Source: Gammaproteobacteria bacterium
GTDB taxonomy: Bacteria > Pseudomonadota > Gammaproteobacteria > JAKDMP01
NCBI GenBank assembly: GCA_027018875.1
Contig: JALUYA010000025.1
Location: 1 to 51,595, forward strand
Reading direction: 5' to 3'
DNA: 51,595 nucleotides
Of the stretch, positions 19,893 through 28,665 are shown piece after piece. Within the stretch, counting starts at the first letter, position 1. The number at the start of each line of letters is the position of its first letter. Made by a program: the position numbers and the translations under genes. Under the pieces are notes generated by a model. That model was not told where the DNA came from, made no database searches, and saw only the letters and a list, made by a program, of their open reading frames with translations.

Positions 19893-19898
19893 TATAAT
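19893..19898 (+). promoter_or_regulatory. Possible -10 for hemJ
   Basis: TATAAT, a perfect -10, lies 26 bases before the hemJ ATG in the gap between divergent genes. No good -35 at standard spacing. Confidence 0.4.
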
Positions 19899-19924
19899 TT
19901 GTGCCTCGCCGGGGGAATGCTCGC

Positions 19925-20338
19925 ATGCGCTGGATTATCGCCTTTCATATTGTCTTTATGGTGACCTGGTTCGCCGGCCTGTTCTACCTGCCGCGTCTGT
20001 TTATTTATCATCGCCCCCTGCCCGCCGGGGAAGAGGCTACGCATCTCGGCATCATGGAGCGTCGCCTCTTCCTGATCATGACTATCGGGATGACACTAAC
20101 TATTGGCCTGGGAATCTGGCTGGTGGCCGGATGGTTCTGGCCGTTGGCACGCTGGCTGGAGATAAAACTTGCGCTGGTCGGTCTGGTAGTGCTTTATCAT
20201 TTTTATTGTCTGTACCTGATCCGGCGTCTTGCCCATGGCGAATGCCCACACTCGGACCGCTTTCTGCGATGGTTTAACGAGCTGCCGGGATTGCTGCTGA
20301 TCCTTATCGTGATCCTTGCCGTCGTCCATCCCGCCTGA
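19925..20338 (+). CDS. hemJ: Protoporphyrinogen oxidase HemJ
   Basis: Inner-membrane heme-b protein of the CopD-like HemJ family that oxidises protoporphyrinogen IX, the step before ferrochelatase. The 137 residues form four helices. The N-terminal [20 protein letters not shown] carries the conserved histidine, and LEIKLALV carries the conserved lysine. I chose ATG 19925 because GGGGGA lies ten bases upstream and it places the helix at the N-terminus, while an upstream GTG at 19901 would add eight charged residues. hemH is at 37.9 kb. The 3' end overlaps rppH by 35 bp on the other strand. Confidence 0.9.
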   Translation: MRWIIAFHIVFMVTWFAGLFYLPRLFIYHRPLPAGEEATHLGIMERRLFLIMTIGMTLTIGLGIWLVAGWFWPLARWLEIKLALVGLVVLYHFYCLYLIRRLAHGECPHSDRFLRWFNELPGLLLILIVILAVVHPA

Positions 20339-20897
20339 TGCGATAAGGACTGCGGGGAGTGCGCCAATGCGGATCGCGCGTCTCCGGCGGTCGCGGTGGT
20401 ACCCCATTGGGAAAGGCCAGCGGAGCCAATTCCCTCAAGGCCCGGGCATATACCTTACGCTTGAAAAAAATGACATCACTCAGCGGATACCACCAATCGA
20501 CCCAGCGCCAACTGTCGAACTCCGGATGATCCACCGCATCCAGACGGATAATTGCTTCACTCGCCCGAAGGTGCAGCAAAAACCACACCTGCTTCTGGCC
20601 GATACAGCGAGGTTTGGCGTGCTTACGTTGATAGCGCAGGGGCAAACGGTAGCGCAGCCAACCATTGGTACGGCCAAGAATCGCAACATCTTCCAAAGTT
20701 ACCCCGATCTCCTCATACAGTTCGCGGGTCAGCGCGTCCCGCGCCGTTTCCCCCGCATCGATCCCACCTTGAGGGAACTGCCAGCCATGGTTTCTCATGC
20801 ACCGGGCCCACAATACATGTCCGTCTTCACGGGCAAGGATAATACCTACATTAGCGCGGAAGCCATCCTTGTCGATGGCCTCATCAATACACTCCAT
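20304..20897 (-). CDS. rppH: RNA pyrophosphohydrolase (Nudix)
   Basis: Removes pyrophosphate from 5'-triphosphate RNA to trigger RNase E decay, 197 residues. The Nudix box GX5EX7REUXEEXGU is complete at [33 protein letters not shown] near the N-terminus and WVDWWYPL are RppH hallmarks. The start is uncertain: ATG 20897 has a poor ribosome binding site and adds about seven residues before the usual IDKDG start. The Arg/Pro-rich tail extends beyond E. coli RppH (176) and is the part that overlaps hemJ. Confidence 0.9.
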   Translation of the reverse strand: MECIDEAIDKDGFRANVGIILAREDGHVLWARCMRNHGWQFPQGGIDAGETARDALTRELYEEIGVTLEDVAILGRTNGWLRYRLPLRYQRKHAKPRCIGQKQVWFLLHLRASEAIIRLDAVDHPEFDSWRWVDWWYPLSDVIFFKRKVYARALRELAPLAFPNGVPPRPPETRDPHWRTPRSPYRIRRDGRRQGSR

Positions 20898-20961
20898 GGC
20901 GCGGGGCTCGTACCTGAATGTCTGGCAGTATAAAACACCTTTGGGCCTGGAGCGGAACGGC

Positions 20962-21966
20962 ATGAAAACGGTACACCCGAACGCCTTGAATCGGCGTACC
21001 CTGATTATTCTTGCGATTCTCTCCTTCCTCGCAGTAGCCAGCGTGCTAGGCTCACTGTTTCTCGGCAGCGTCGGACTCTCCCCTGCAGTCGTCCTGCGGA
21101 CATTCGCTGGCCATGGATCATCGCTCGACTCGACCCTGGTGCTGGAGCTACGCCTACCCCGGGCCCTGGCCGCCTTCGCCACCGGCGGGCTGCTCGGTCT
21201 CGCCGGTGCCTTGATGCAAGTACTGCTGCGTAATCCGTTGGCCGATCCCTATATTTTGGGTGTCTCCGGCGGTGCCGCAGCGGGAGCACTGTTCGCTATC
21301 CTCGCGGGACTCGGTACGGTTTTTGCAACCGTAACCGGTTTTGGCGGTGCGTTGGCGACCATCGTCCTGGTATTCCTGCTTGGGCGTGGCCACGGTAGCT
21401 GGGCCCCCACCCGCCTGCTGCTGACCGGGGTCGTAATCGCAGCCGGCTGGGGCGCTGTCATCAGCCTGTTGCTGACCCTGAGCCCCGATGCCACCCTGCG
21501 CAGCATGCTCTTTTGGATCATGGGGGATCTGGCCTATCGTTCGGCCTGGAAACTGCCTCTTGCGGTACTCGTGGGCGCATTGCTGGCGAGTCTGCCACTG
21601 GCTCGCCAGCTCAATGTGCTGGCCCGGGGGGAATTGCGTGCCCGGGCGCTCGGGGTTCCGGTCGGAGCACTGGCGCTGTGGCTCTATGTCATGGCATCTA
21701 TGATGACCGCAGTGGCGGTAGTAGAGGCAGGAACCATCGGCTTTGTGGGGCTGATCGTGCCACACATGCTGCGTCTTGCCGGCGGCTCCGACCATCGCCT
21801 GGTATTGCCCGGTGCCGCACTCGGTGGCGGAGTCCTGTTAACGCTTGCCGATCTTATCGCCCGCATCGCCGCCGCCCCACGGGCACTCCCGGTCGGGGTA
21901 GTCACCGCCGCACTCGGCGTACCGCTGTTCCTCTATTTGCTGCTGCGTACCCGGGGCCGGGAATGA
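20962..21966 (+). CDS. FecCD/BtuC-family ABC transporter permease
   Basis: Inner-membrane permease for iron-chelate or cobalamin import, 334 residues with about nine or ten helices. [21 protein letters not shown] and [19 protein letters not shown] are conserved family signatures, and [15 protein letters not shown] contains the coupling region for the ATPase. I chose ATG 20962 because GGAGCGG stands upstream and the first helix follows. The next gene, an ATPase, starts inside the stop (ATGA). No substrate-binding protein gene or B12 riboswitch is visible nearby, so the substrate is unresolved. Confidence 0.9.
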   Translation: MKTVHPNALNRRTLIILAILSFLAVASVLGSLFLGSVGLSPAVVLRTFAGHGSSLDSTLVLELRLPRALAAFATGGLLGLAGALMQVLLRNPLADPYILGVSGGAAAGALFAILAGLGTVFATVTGFGGALATIVLVFLLGRGHGSWAPTRLLLTGVVIAAGWGAVISLLLTLSPDATLRSMLFWIMGDLAYRSAWKLPLAVLVGALLASLPLARQLNVLARGELRARALGVPVGALALWLYVMASMMTAVAVVEAGTIGFVGLIVPHMLRLAGGSDHRLVLPGAALGGGVLLTLADLIARIAAAPRALPVGVVTAALGVPLFLYLLLRTRGRE

Positions 21967-22733
21967 CGCCGCTCCTGGAAACCAGCGGGCTAAGCATCTG
22001 CCGCGGCGGGCGGACCCTGATAACGGCACTTGATCTGGCCCTGGCGCCGGGAGAAATCATTGCTGTCGTAGGGCCCAATGGTGCCGGAAAATCTTCGCTT
22101 CTGGCGGCCCTCGCGGGCCTGCTGGAACCGCGGCGGGGCGAAATCCGGATCGAAGGCCTCCACCTGGCGGAGCTGCCTCGGAGGCAACTCGCCCGGCGCC
22201 TCGGCTTTCTGCCCCAGGAAACCGAGGATCTGTACCCTGCAAGCGTACTGGAAACCGTGTTGATCGGGCGCCACCCGCACATTGGTTTCTGGAGCTGGGA
22301 ATCGGCAAACGACTTATCTCGCGCCCGTTCCGCCCTGAGGCACACCGGGCTTAGTGAACTATCCACACGCCTGGTATCGACTCTTTCGGGCGGCGAGCGG
22401 CGCCGCCTTGCCATCGCCACCGTTCTGGCCCAGGCTCCCCGCATTTACATCCTCGACGAACCCTTCGAACCGCTCGATCTCGGCCACCAGGCACGGCTAT
22501 TCCGCCTACTCTCCCGCCTTGCCCAACGCCAAGGCTGCGGCATCCTTCTGAGCCTGCACGACCTGTCCCTGGCCGCACGTCACGCCGGGCGCATCCTGCT
22601 GCTCGACGGCCACAGCGAAGCCGTTCTGGGACGGGCGGACCAGATCCTCACTTCGGCCCGGCTGTCATACGCCTACGGCTGCAACATAGAGATGCTGGAA
22701 TGCGCGGGAAACCGGTTTTTCCTAGCGCGTTAA
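21963..22733 (+). CDS. ABC transporter ATP-binding protein (BtuD/FecE type)
   Basis: Cytoplasmic ATPase partner of the preceding permease, 256 residues from ATG 21963, which overlaps the permease stop by four bases. Walker A is VGPNGAGKSS, the signature is LSGGERRRLAIATVL, Walker B is IYILDEP, and the switch histidine is in LSLHDLS. The domain order fits metal-chelate importers. The coding frame is open far upstream, but that part is shadow of the permease gene. Confidence 0.92.
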   Translation: MTPLLETSGLSICRGGRTLITALDLALAPGEIIAVVGPNGAGKSSLLAALAGLLEPRRGEIRIEGLHLAELPRRQLARRLGFLPQETEDLYPASVLETVLIGRHPHIGFWSWESANDLSRARSALRHTGLSELSTRLVSTLSGGERRRLAIATVLAQAPRIYILDEPFEPLDLGHQARLFRLLSRLAQRQGCGILLSLHDLSLAARHAGRILLLDGHSEAVLGRADQILTSARLSYAYGCNIEMLECAGNRFFLAR

Positions 22734-22737
22734 CGCC

Positions 22738-23271
22738 TCAGGAATGGAGCTGATACCGCTCCATGCTGGCCAGAATCTCCTCCCGCGCCCGTTCAATGCC
22801 CATCCAGCCGTTCAGCTTCACCCATTTACCGGGTTCGAAGGCCTTGTACTGATTGAAAAAATGCTCGATCTGCTCCGCCAATCCACCGGGCAGATCCCGG
22901 ATCGATTGAACCTTGGAGTAAGCCGGATAGACCTCGTTTACCGGTACCGCCACGATTTTCGCATCCGGCCCATGCTCATCGGTCATTTCGAGTAGATCCA
23001 CCGGGCGAACACGGATCAGGCATCCATGAATCAAAGGCAGCGGCGTCACGACCAGGACATCCAGCGGATCGCCATCCTCGCACAGCGTTGCCGGAATCAA
23101 GCCGTAATTGGCGGGATATACCATCGAGGTGCTGAGAAACCGATCCACTTGAAGGGTACTGCTCTTTTTTTCAAGTTCATATTTGACCGGTGCCGCCTGT
23201 GCGGGAATTTCAATAATCGCGTTGATGTCTTCGGGGGGGTTGTCCCCGGCTTGCAGCGTTTTGAAGTCCAT
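22738..23271 (-). CDS. ppa: Inorganic pyrophosphatase, soluble family I
   Basis: Hydrolyses pyrophosphate, pulling biosynthetic reactions forward. The 177 residues match the bacterial hexameric enzyme. The metal-site motif DGDPLDVLV is present with upstream MVYPANYGLIPAT and downstream VNEVYPAYSK. It ends four bases from the convergent ABC ATPase stop. Confidence 0.97.
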   Translation of the reverse strand: MDFKTLQAGDNPPEDINAIIEIPAQAAPVKYELEKKSSTLQVDRFLSTSMVYPANYGLIPATLCEDGDPLDVLVVTPLPLIHGCLIRVRPVDLLEMTDEHGPDAKIVAVPVNEVYPAYSKVQSIRDLPGGLAEQIEHFFNQYKAFEPGKWVKLNGWMGIERAREEILASMERYQLHS

Positions 23272-23362
23272 GCTTGTGCCTGAAATGTAAACTATGGGTA
23301 ATTCTAACAGCTACGGCCGGGTTCCGTGTAATATGAAAGAGGTAACCAAAAGCGGATTATTC

Positions 23363-23809
23363 ATGTTCCGGAAACTAGGATTTATCGGGCTGCTGGGCGG
23401 CCTTGGACTGCTGTCCGGCTGTGCCCCCAAATCCGTCTCTCCCCCGCTGCAGAATCCGGCACCGGCCGCCACCGGGGCCGGTATGATTGTTCCGAATCCC
23501 AAGATCTCGTCCCGTATTGTGGCCATGTCGCGGCGGGTGCGCGCCACCCCCGGTGGCAGCGCGCGGGCCGGGCTGTCAACATTTTTCGTCCACGTCAATG
23601 CCGCTGGACAGATCCAGGTATACATCCGCGTCAAGGCGCTTGCGCCCGCACTACAGGCCCGGCTGCGCACGGCGGGGGCCAGCGGCATACGCCCCTCCGT
23701 GGCACTTGGCCTGTACCAGGCCTGGGCTACACCGGAGGCGATTCAACGCATCGCCGCTCTGCCCGAAGTCACCCGTATCACCCCGCCCGTTTATGGCATA
23801 ACCAAATAA
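23363..23809 (+). CDS. Lipoprotein resembling the propeptide of the adjacent protease
   Basis: A 148-residue predicted lipoprotein. The signal peptide ends in a lipobox LLSGC with C20 as the lipidation site, and residue 22 Pro/23 Lys do not suggest inner-membrane retention. Residues 73-147 align with residues 58-126 of the protease encoded next: AAGQIQVYI against AAGAVQVYI, GASGIR in both, QAW in both, then IAALPEVTRI against LAARPGVGRV and a final P-x-Y-x-I. The protein therefore looks like a free-standing protease prodomain without a catalytic domain. By analogy to subtilisin propeptides it could be an inhibitor or folding helper. I do not recognise a named family. An upstream ATG at 23333 would add ten residues. 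The protease ATG is 26 bp downstream. Confidence 0.75.
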   Translation: MFRKLGFIGLLGGLGLLSGCAPKSVSPPLQNPAPAATGAGMIVPNPKISSRIVAMSRRVRATPGGSARAGLSTFFVHVNAAGQIQVYIRVKALAPALQARLRTAGASGIRPSVALGLYQAWATPEAIQRIAALPEVTRITPPVYGITK

Positions 23810-23835
23810 CCCAGGTATTTTCAGGAGTCTCACCC

Positions 23836-26364
23836 ATGTACCGCATCGTCCGTCTTCTTGCCGCCCTCACGGCACTCACCCTCGCCGCCCCGGTATTCGC
23901 CGGATCGCTTTCACCGCAACTCGAAGCCCTGCTGCACCGGCCCGGGCTGGTTACCCTGGCACGGGCCCGGGCGAGCGCCGGAATCGTGCCGCAATCGCCG
24001 TTCACCCCCCGCATCGATGCCGCGGGGGCGGTGCAGGTATATATCCACTACCGGGGCCTGCCGCCAAGCCTTGCCGGATTGGGTGCCAGCGGAATCCGGA
24101 TCAGCCCACCTCTTGAAGTGGTGCAAGCCTGGGTCCCGATCGCCCAGCTGCAGGCCCTCGCCGCCCGCCCCGGAGTGGGCCGGGTGAGTATTCCAACCTA
24201 CGCCATCGTGCGCGGCGGATACACCCCCGCTCCGGTCCCCATGAGCGTGCCGAAAGGACTTTCCATCGACTCCCAGGCAATCACCGCCGAGCGCGTCAAG
24301 CCCTTGCATAATGCCGGTATCACAGGCTCGGCGAGCGTCAAGCTCGGAGTGATCTCCGACGGCATCGACGGCATCACCGAATCCCAGGGTGCGGGCTACC
24401 TGCCCCCCGGCGCGGTGGGTCCCAGCGGCGTGATCTACGCTCCCAGCGGCATGACCGGCTCCGGCGCGGAGGGGACCGCAATGCTCGAGGAGGTTCACGC
24501 CATGGCGCCCAAGACCACGCTGGGCTTTTGCGGGCCGGCTACCACCGTAGAGTTCCTTACCTGCTACACCGACTTCGTCAACTGGGGTGCATCGATTATC
24601 GTCGATGATCTCGGCTTCCCCGGCGCTTACATCTACAGTAATGCCTATACCACGAATTTCCTTAATGGCATTAGTAACTTCGCCAAGGCCCACCCGAATA
24701 TCAACCTGGTGACCGCGGCGGGCAACGACGCCCAGGATTATTTCCAGGGTTCATATCTCGCCGACACCAGCCCCAATATCATCAGCTTGCACCCGACCTA
24801 CACCGTACCCCCCACCACCGGCGGAACACCCGGGAGAAGCTATGGTTCGGCGATGGACTTCGGCCAAGCAGGGGGGGGCAAGAGCGATGCGCTCGAGCCG
24901 GTCACCATTGGCGCGGGTTGCTCCGGTGGCGGCTGCCAGTTGCTCGCCATTCTCACCTGGAACGATCCCGAAAGCGGCCCCTACGATGACCTGGATCTGT
25001 TCCTGGTGAAAAAGGACGGTACCGTGGTCACCTCGAGTACCTTCGATCAACAGAGTAACCCCAGCTATGCTCCCAACTCCGCCAGCTGGAATGCCCCCGG
25101 CGAGGTCCTGGCCTACACCAACAAGACCGGCAGCTCCCAGACGCTCTATCTCGGGGTGCTCTGCTATGCCTGCCCCGACGTGAACAACGCCAACTTCCGC
25201 TTCAAGCTCTATGGCAATCTCAACGGCGCCGGCAGCTTCCAATACCTCACCAGCGGTTCGATCGCTGGGCACGCGGGTCTGGCGGCGGAACTGAGCGCGG
25301 GGGCGGCACGCTCGACCGGCATCGGCGGCAACATCATGGCCCGGATGGAGCTATTCAGCGATACCGGTCCGTTCCTCTGGGGCGACTGGCAATCCGGTCT
25401 CACCAATACGCCAAAGCCTGATATCACCGGCATCGACGGCGTCACCGTGAGCGGTGCCGGCGGGTTTTCCTCTCTCTTTTCCGGCACTTCTGCGGCGGCA
25501 CCGAACATCGCCGCCGTGCTCGCCTTGCTGCGTGGCCAATGGCCGATCGGGGCGGCCAGCGCGAGCGGCTGGAATCAGATCGTGGCCACGACGGCCGATC
25601 CGGCGGCGCTGAGCAACTGCAGCAATGCGTCTCAGTGTGGGACAGGCCTGGTGAATGCCCAAGCCGCGGCGGCCAAGCTCGACGGCGGACCGACGGCAAG
25701 CATCACCTCACCCACCGCCCCCTCGGGTAAACCCGCGGCAATAAAACCCAAGCAGCCAATCACCTTCCAAGGGCAATGTAACTATACCGGCGGTTTCGGC
25801 CCCTTGAATTACCAGTGGAACTTCGGCTCCGGCGCTACCATCCCCCCCCCGCAAACCGTATCCAGCCCCACCCCGGTAACCTATACCACGGGCGGGATCT
25901 ACACGGTACGGTTCACCTGTTCCAGTCGGCTCGCTCCCGCCACCGCCAGCCTGGAGATTGCCGTGCAAGCCGCGGCATCGGCGAGCAATCTCAGCCTCTC
26001 TACCCCGGAAGGCCAGTCCGTATCGGGGCAATTTAGCGGCAGCGGCATCGGCGGAGAACAGGTAAGCTACGTGGCGCTCAGCCAGCCCACACATGGAACC
26101 TTAACCGTGAATACGACGAGCGGTACCTTTATCTACACGCCGAACACGGGCTTCAGCGGCACCGACAGTTTCACCTACCAGATTGATAACGGCGTCGAAC
26201 TCTCGAACCCGGCGACCGTATCGATTGCGGTCAATGCCACGGCACCGCCCCCGCCCTCCGGCGGTAGTGGCGGTGGCGGTGGCGGCGCGCTGGGCGGCCT
26301 TTCACTGGCCGGGTTGGCCCTGCTTGCCGGGTTGGGATTCGCCTTGCGCCGGCGCCGGGATTGA
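23836..26364 (+). CDS. Secreted S8-fold (subtilase) protease with Glu for His and GlyGly-CTERM tail
   Basis: The 842-residue precursor has a signal peptide (cleavage near A22) and a propeptide-like region (about 40-130). The subtilase domain (about 160-615) has D175 (VISDG), oxyanion N297 (AAGND) and nucleophile S552 (GTSAAAP). At the canonical HGT position it reads AEGTAMLEEVHAMAP, so E212 replaces the catalytic His. This resembles a subtilase branch with DEG at this site and recalls the Ser-Glu-Asp triad of sedolisins. A PKD-like domain (about 618-710), a cadherin-like/VCBS-type domain (about 718-800) and a tail with poly-Gly (809-817), a helix (818-837) and RRRRD follow. That tail fits GlyGly-CTERM proteins processed by rhombosortase for cell-surface or secreted release. 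AGGAG precedes the ATG. Confidence 0.88.
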   Translation: MYRIVRLLAALTALTLAAPVFAGSLSPQLEALLHRPGLVTLARARASAGIVPQSPFTPRIDAAGAVQVYIHYRGLPPSLAGLGASGIRISPPLEVVQAWVPIAQLQALAARPGVGRVSIPTYAIVRGGYTPAPVPMSVPKGLSIDSQAITAERVKPLHNAGITGSASVKLGVISDGIDGITESQGAGYLPPGAVGPSGVIYAPSGMTGSGAEGTAMLEEVHAMAPKTTLGFCGPATTVEFLTCYTDFVNWGASIIVDDLGFPGAYIYSNAYTTNFLNGISNFAKAHPNINLVTAAGNDAQDYFQGSYLADTSPNIISLHPTYTVPPTTGGTPGRSYGSAMDFGQAGGGKSDALEPVTIGAGCSGGGCQLLAILTWNDPESGPYDDLDLFLVKKDGTVVTSSTFDQQSNPSYAPNSASWNAPGEVLAYTNKTGSSQTLYLGVLCYACPDVNNANFRFKLYGNLNGAGSFQYLTSGSIAGHAGLAAELSAGAARSTGIGGNIMARMELFSDTGPFLWGDWQSGLTNTPKPDITGIDGVTVSGAGGFSSLFSGTSAAAPNIAAVLALLRGQWPIGAASASGWNQIVATTADPAALSNCSNASQCGTGLVNAQAAAAKLDGGPTASITSPTAPSGKPAAIKPKQPITFQGQCNYTGGFGPLNYQWNFGSGATIPPPQTVSSPTPVTYTTGGIYTVRFTCSSRLAPATASLEIAVQAAASASNLSLSTPEGQSVSGQFSGSGIGGEQVSYVALSQPTHGTLTVNTTSGTFIYTPNTGFSGTDSFTYQIDNGVELSNPATVSIAVNATAPPPPSGGSGGGGGGALGGLSLAGLALLAGLGFALRRRRD

Positions 26365-26427
26365 GCCGGGTGGCACATCAAGACATACGCCATTAGGATC
26401 GGCTAGCAGATCTTTTTCAGATGATCT

Positions 26428-27468
26428 TCAGGGGGAAGCCGCGGCAGCGGCTTCCCCGGCCTGACCGGCAAGGCACAGGACTTCGGTCCAGACCGACTCC
26501 ACGGTGATGCCGCGCAGACACGCCAAATGCCCGAGAGGACACTGGCGCGCAAAACAGGGGCTACACTCAAGCCCGAGATAAAGCACCACGGAGCGTCCCA
26601 GCGGAGGCGTGTAGGCGGGACTGCTCGATCCGTATAGCGCCACTACGGGGGTAGCAACCGCGGCGGCAATGTGCATCAGCCCCGAATCATTGCTGACCAT
26701 GACCCGCGTCGCGGCAATGAGGTCCACCGCCTCGACCAGGCGGGTCCGTCCGGTGAGATTGCTCGCCGCGGGCACCCGGGTGCGAATAATCTCACCCGCC
26801 TCCCGATCCGCCTTGCCGCCGAATATCCACACGCCCCAACCGGCTTGTACCGCCCGTTCGGCCAGGGCGGCGTAAGACTCGGCCGGCCAGCGCTTGGCCG
26901 GCCCATAGGCGGCCCCGGGGGCAAGGGCGAGCACCGGGCGGCGCGTCTCTAATCGCAGGCGGGAGAGTGCCGCCGCCTGTCCCCGTGAATCGACCCGCAA
27001 ACCCGGCCGGGGCAGAGGCCGCGGCAGATCCTCCCCCGGCTTTAGGGCCAAGGCGACGTAGCGTTCCGCCAATGCCCGGTGGGTGGAATCGAGGCGCCGC
27101 ATGGTGTTGATCAGGCCCCAACGATATTCCCCCCGGTAGCCGATGCGCCGCGGCACCCCGGCCAGGAACGGTACCAGAGCCGATTTCAGGGATCGCGGCA
27201 ACACGTAGGCACTGGCGTACCGTTCCGCACGCAACTGCCGGGCCAATCGCCACAGTCGTCCCAAGGGTAGTTCCCCGTGCCCGGCAGGAAGCTCGATCGC
27301 CCGCGATGCCCTGTCCAGCCGCACGACCAGGGCCAGCACCCATGCCGGCGCCAGAATGTCAATCCCGGCCGCAGGATAGCGCCGATGCAGATATTGCAGC
27401 AAAACATCGGTGATCACCAGATCACCGATCCAGCTTGGCCCGGCGATCAGGATCCGCCCGCTATGCAT
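26428..27468 (-). CDS. waaF: Lipopolysaccharide heptosyltransferase II
   Basis: GT9-family inner-core glycosyltransferase that adds the second heptose from ADP-heptose to lipid A-core, 346 residues. ILIAGPSWIGDLV at the N-terminus, LALAPGAAYGPAKRWP and VSNDSGLMHIAAAV are family signatures. The start ATG 27468 overlaps the hldD stop (TAATG). The frame is open a further 23 codons upstream but those are hldD shadow. The C-terminus is Ala-rich and its last codons fall in a perfect hairpin. hldD upstream makes the substrate. Confidence 0.92.
   Translation of the reverse strand: MHSGRILIAGPSWIGDLVITDVLLQYLHRRYPAAGIDILAPAWVLALVVRLDRASRAIELPAGHGELPLGRLWRLARQLRAERYASAYVLPRSLKSALVPFLAGVPRRIGYRGEYRWGLINTMRRLDSTHRALAERYVALALKPGEDLPRPLPRPGLRVDSRGQAAALSRLRLETRRPVLALAPGAAYGPAKRWPAESYAALAERAVQAGWGVWIFGGKADREAGEIIRTRVPAASNLTGRTRLVEAVDLIAATRVMVSNDSGLMHIAAAVATPVVALYGSSSPAYTPPLGRSVVLYLGLECSPCFARQCPLGHLACLRGITVESVWTEVLCLAGQAGEAAAAASP
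26432..26457. terminator. 11-bp perfect hairpin at the waaF 3' end, candidate bidirectional stop
   Basis: GGGGAAGCCGC and its exact complement flank a 4-base loop (26443-26446). It covers the last codons of waaF and lies 68 bp after the convergent protease stop, where an intrinsic terminator would be useful. A T-run (TTTTT) sits on the 5' rather than the 3' side on the plus strand, and none follows on the minus strand. Termination would need Rho or another factor, or the hairpin may protect the 3' ends of mRNA. Confidence 0.4.
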
Positions 27469-28415
27469 TACCGGTGTTCGAGTTCGTCGAGGTAAGCAGC
27501 GACTCCGGATTCCACCGAGCGAAACGGCACGTCGCAACCGACCCCCCGCAAGCGGGTAAGACTCGCCTCGGTAAAGCTCTGATATCTGCCCGCCAGATCC
27601 TCGGGAAAGGGAATGTACTCGATCCGGCCGTGACCATGATGGGCAATAACCGCCCGGGCCACGTCGTTGAAACTCTGGCTGCGCCCGGTGCCGACATTAT
27701 AAATTCCCGAGTGCCCTCCATGATCGAGGAACCAGAGGTTTACCGCCACCACGTCATCCACATAGACGAAATCACGCCGTTGCTCCCCGTCGCCATAGCC
27801 GTCGGTTCCGGCGAACAACCGGCAGCGGTCCGTGCACAAAATCTGTTGTTGAAAATGCCAGGCTACGCTCGCCATGCGCCCTTTGTGTTGCTCGCGGGGG
27901 CCATAGACGTTGAAGTAGCGAAACCCGGCCACCGGGGAACGAACCGCGGCCAGGCGCCGGCGCACATACCGGTCAAACAGGGTCTTGGAATAGCCATAAA
28001 GGTTGATGGGGTCCTCGTTTTCCGGCGCTTCCGCGAACCGTCGTCCCGCCCCGTACACCGCCGCCGAGGAGGCGTAGAAAAACGGAATTCCGCGGGCCAC
28101 GGCATATTCGAACAACGCCCGCGAGTAACGGTAATTGATCTCCATCATGTACTTGCCGTTCCACTCGGTGGTATCCGAGCAGGCCCCTTGGTGGAATATG
28201 GCCTCGATCCGGTTCTCCCCCAGGCGACCCCCTTCGATAAGTTCCAGAAACCGCTCGTAGTGCTCGTAATCGCGGATAGCGGCCGCGGCGATATTGGTGA
28301 ACTTGGTCCCGTCGGTCAGATCATCGACGACCAGGATGTCGGATACCCCCCGGGCATTGAGCGCATGGACAAGATTCGAGCCGATGAATCCGGCACCTCC
28401 GGTGACGATTATCAC
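27468..28415 (-). CDS. hldD: ADP-L-glycero-D-manno-heptose 6-epimerase
   Basis: Extended short-chain dehydrogenase with NADP that converts ADP-D,D-heptose to ADP-L,D-heptose for LPS core, 315 residues. The N-terminal IIVTGGAGFIGSNLVHAL is the Rossmann fingerprint. The catalytic lysine is in YGYSKTLFD, and FRYFNVYGPREQHKGRMAS is the HldD hallmark. It overlaps the preceding zinc-finger gene by four bases (ATGA) and the following waaF by a TAATG junction, forming a tightly coupled unit. Confidence 0.96.
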   Translation of the reverse strand: MIIVTGGAGFIGSNLVHALNARGVSDILVVDDLTDGTKFTNIAAAAIRDYEHYERFLELIEGGRLGENRIEAIFHQGACSDTTEWNGKYMMEINYRYSRALFEYAVARGIPFFYASSAAVYGAGRRFAEAPENEDPINLYGYSKTLFDRYVRRRLAAVRSPVAGFRYFNVYGPREQHKGRMASVAWHFQQQILCTDRCRLFAGTDGYGDGEQRRDFVYVDDVVAVNLWFLDHGGHSGIYNVGTGRSQSFNDVARAVIAHHGHGRIEYIPFPEDLAGRYQSFTEASLTRLRGVGCDVPFRSVESGVAAYLDELEHR

Positions 28416-28636
28416 GTGCCCGCCCGCGGGGTTTCCACCAACCGATACTCGGCGCTACAGTAGGGACAGCGCGCGTGATCCCCCGCCCGATACAAGGGAA
28501 TGTAGACCTGCGGGTGCGAATTCCACAGGCTCATTTCCGGCAATGGGCAATGCACCGGCAAGTCCGCCTGGCTTATCTCGTAACGCCGCGCTGCGTTGGG
28601 AACTTGTTTCCGCTGGGGATTCGGTCCCTGATACAT
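28412..28636 (-). CDS. Small zf-CHCC zinc-finger protein
   Basis: A 74-residue protein from ATG 28636. A Cys-His-Cys-Cys pattern is visible: CPLP, NSHPQVYI, then CPYC. This is the zf-CHCC fold related to the mitochondrial complex I subunit NDUFS6, but the role in bacteria is undefined. It lies 29 bp after glnE and overlaps hldD by four bases. The open frame extends upstream into glnE but without family resemblance. Confidence 0.8.
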   Translation of the reverse strand: MYQGPNPQRKQVPNAARRYEISQADLPVHCPLPEMSLWNSHPQVYIPLYRAGDHARCPYCSAEYRLVETPRAGT

Positions 28637-28665
28637 GGCAACAACCTCGACCTCGAAAACACAGA

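Noticed and set aside
20898-20961. Cobalamin riboswitch upstream of the BtuC-like gene
   Set aside because: The gap is under 70 bases and lacks the conserved B12-box GCCACTG.
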